Source: Flavobacteriales bacterium (lineage in GTDB: Bacteria > Bacteroidota > Bacteroidia > Flavobacteriales > Flavobacteriaceae). From it: DNA of 14,115 nt. Below the pieces are notes generated by a model. That model ran no database searches and had not been told where the DNA came from. It saw only the letters and a list, made by a program, of their open reading frames with translations. Of the stretch, positions 13,568-14,115 are shown one piece after another. How positions within the stretch are numbered: position 1 is the first letter of the stretch; each line of letters begins with the position of its first letter. The DNA is taken from contig NSHO01000032.1 of the NCBI GenBank assembly GCA_002737105.1, forward strand, positions 1 through 14,115. Direction: 5' to 3'. A program made the position numbers and the translations under genes.

Positions 13568-14115
13568 ATGAATACGAATACGATAAAAACTAAAATTGAT
13601 CCGTTAAGACAAGAATTGTTACATCATTCTTTGTACTCAAAAATTCAAACAGTTGAAGATTTACATGTTTTTTTAACACACCATATTTATGCAGTTTGGG
13701 ATTTTATGTCTTTGTTAAAAGGATTGCAAATTCATTTAACTTCGGTTTCTATTCCTTGGACGGCTTCACCAAACCCAGAGTTACGCTATCTAATTAATGA
13801 AATTGTAGTTGCAGAAGAATCTGATTTGGCAATAGACGGTTCACGACAAAGTCATTTTGAAATGTATTTAGATGCCATGAAAGAATGCGGCGCAACGACA
13901 CAACCCATTTTAGAATTTTTAGAACAAGTGGCTACTACCAAAAATGTTTTTGTAGCTATTAAAAATGCTAATTTACCTGAAGAAGTTAAAGACTTTTTGC
14001 ATTTTACATTTACTGTAATTGAAACAGGGCAACCACACAAAATAGCGGCTGCATTTACATTTGGTCGTGAAGATTTAATTCCGAATATGTTTACTGAAAT
14101 AGTTAAAAGTTTTCA
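13568..14115 (+). CDS. DUF3050 family protein, N-terminal part (cut by right edge)
   Basis: The reading frame from 13568 stays open for 182 codons to the window end. It resembles DUF3050 proteins: IDPLRQELLHHSLYSKI at about 10-26, then FLTHHIYAVWDFMSLLKGLQ around 36-55, a conserved IPWTASPNPELRYLINEIVVAEESD stretch around 62-86, HFEMYLDAMKECG, and HKIAAAFTFGREDLIPNMF near 158-176. The repeated His, Glu and Asp along long helices suits the heme-oxygenase-like fold, to which I believe this family belongs, and some members of that fold are diiron oxidases. Its reaction is unknown. An earlier ATG at 13563 meets a stop after two codons, so 13568 is the likely start. The predicted terminator separates it from the upstream gene. 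Confidence 0.8.
   Translation, partial: MNTNTIKTKIDPLRQELLHHSLYSKIQTVEDLHVFLTHHIYAVWDFMSLLKGLQIHLTSVSIPWTASPNPELRYLINEIVVAEESDLAIDGSRQSHFEMYLDAMKECGATTQPILEFLEQVATTKNVFVAIKNANLPEEVKDFLHFTFTVIETGQPHKIAAAFTFGREDLIPNMFTEIVKSF

Overview
The window looks like chromosome from a member of the Bacteroidota, most likely a Flavobacterium relative. It is AT-rich, genes start without Shine-Dalgarno sequences, several promoters have the TTG / TAnnTTTG form used by this phylum, and the proteins (HemA, HemB, S16, the glutaryl-CoA dehydrogenase) read as flavobacterial versions. No similarity search could be run, so family names rest on motifs and recalled family sequences.

Layout. Bases 1-1256 (minus strand) hold the start of hemH (ferrochelatase), cut by the window edge, preceded by an AraC-type regulator. 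A 228-bp divergent promoter region (1257-1484) with palindromes separates them from a plus-strand heme operon: hemA, hemC, hemD, hemE, hemF, a small four-helix-bundle gene, hemB and a lipoprotein cytochrome c (1485-8220), closed by a strong terminator. Next, on the minus strand, come tRNA-Leu(UAG) and an M20 dipeptidase (8255-9786). A divergent plus-strand translation operon follows: rpsP with a very long repetitive acidic tail, rimM and a TrmN6-like tRNA methyltransferase (9971-12091). Last are a glutaryl-CoA dehydrogenase-type gene (12284-13462) with a structured upstream region, and the start of a DUF3050 gene, cut by the right edge.

The heme genes cover glutamyl-tRNA to coproporphyrinogen/protoporphyrinogen, plus the final iron insertion (HemH, divergent). 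HemL and the protoporphyrinogen oxidase are not in the window. HemB carries Ala/Asp residues where zinc-dependent enzymes have three cysteines. The regulator between the two heme transcription units has a Cys-Pro dipeptide and is a candidate heme- or iron-responsive controller.

The most unexpected structure is a set of short tandem arrays of degenerate 7-bp units in gene-to-gene junctions. Three arrays of GCTAACA-like units lie in consecutive junctions of the heme operon (hemE/hemF, hemF/four-helix gene, four-helix gene/hemB), bracket the four-helix-bundle gene, and supply the stop codons and last residues of hemF and of that gene. Two related arrays lie upstream of rpsP (ATTGAAC units) and between rimM and the methyltransferase (ATTCAAC units). 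All fit the loose form A-N-Y-N-A-A-C. This could be an undescribed class of intergenic heptamer repeat, perhaps linked to spread of the four-helix-bundle gene.
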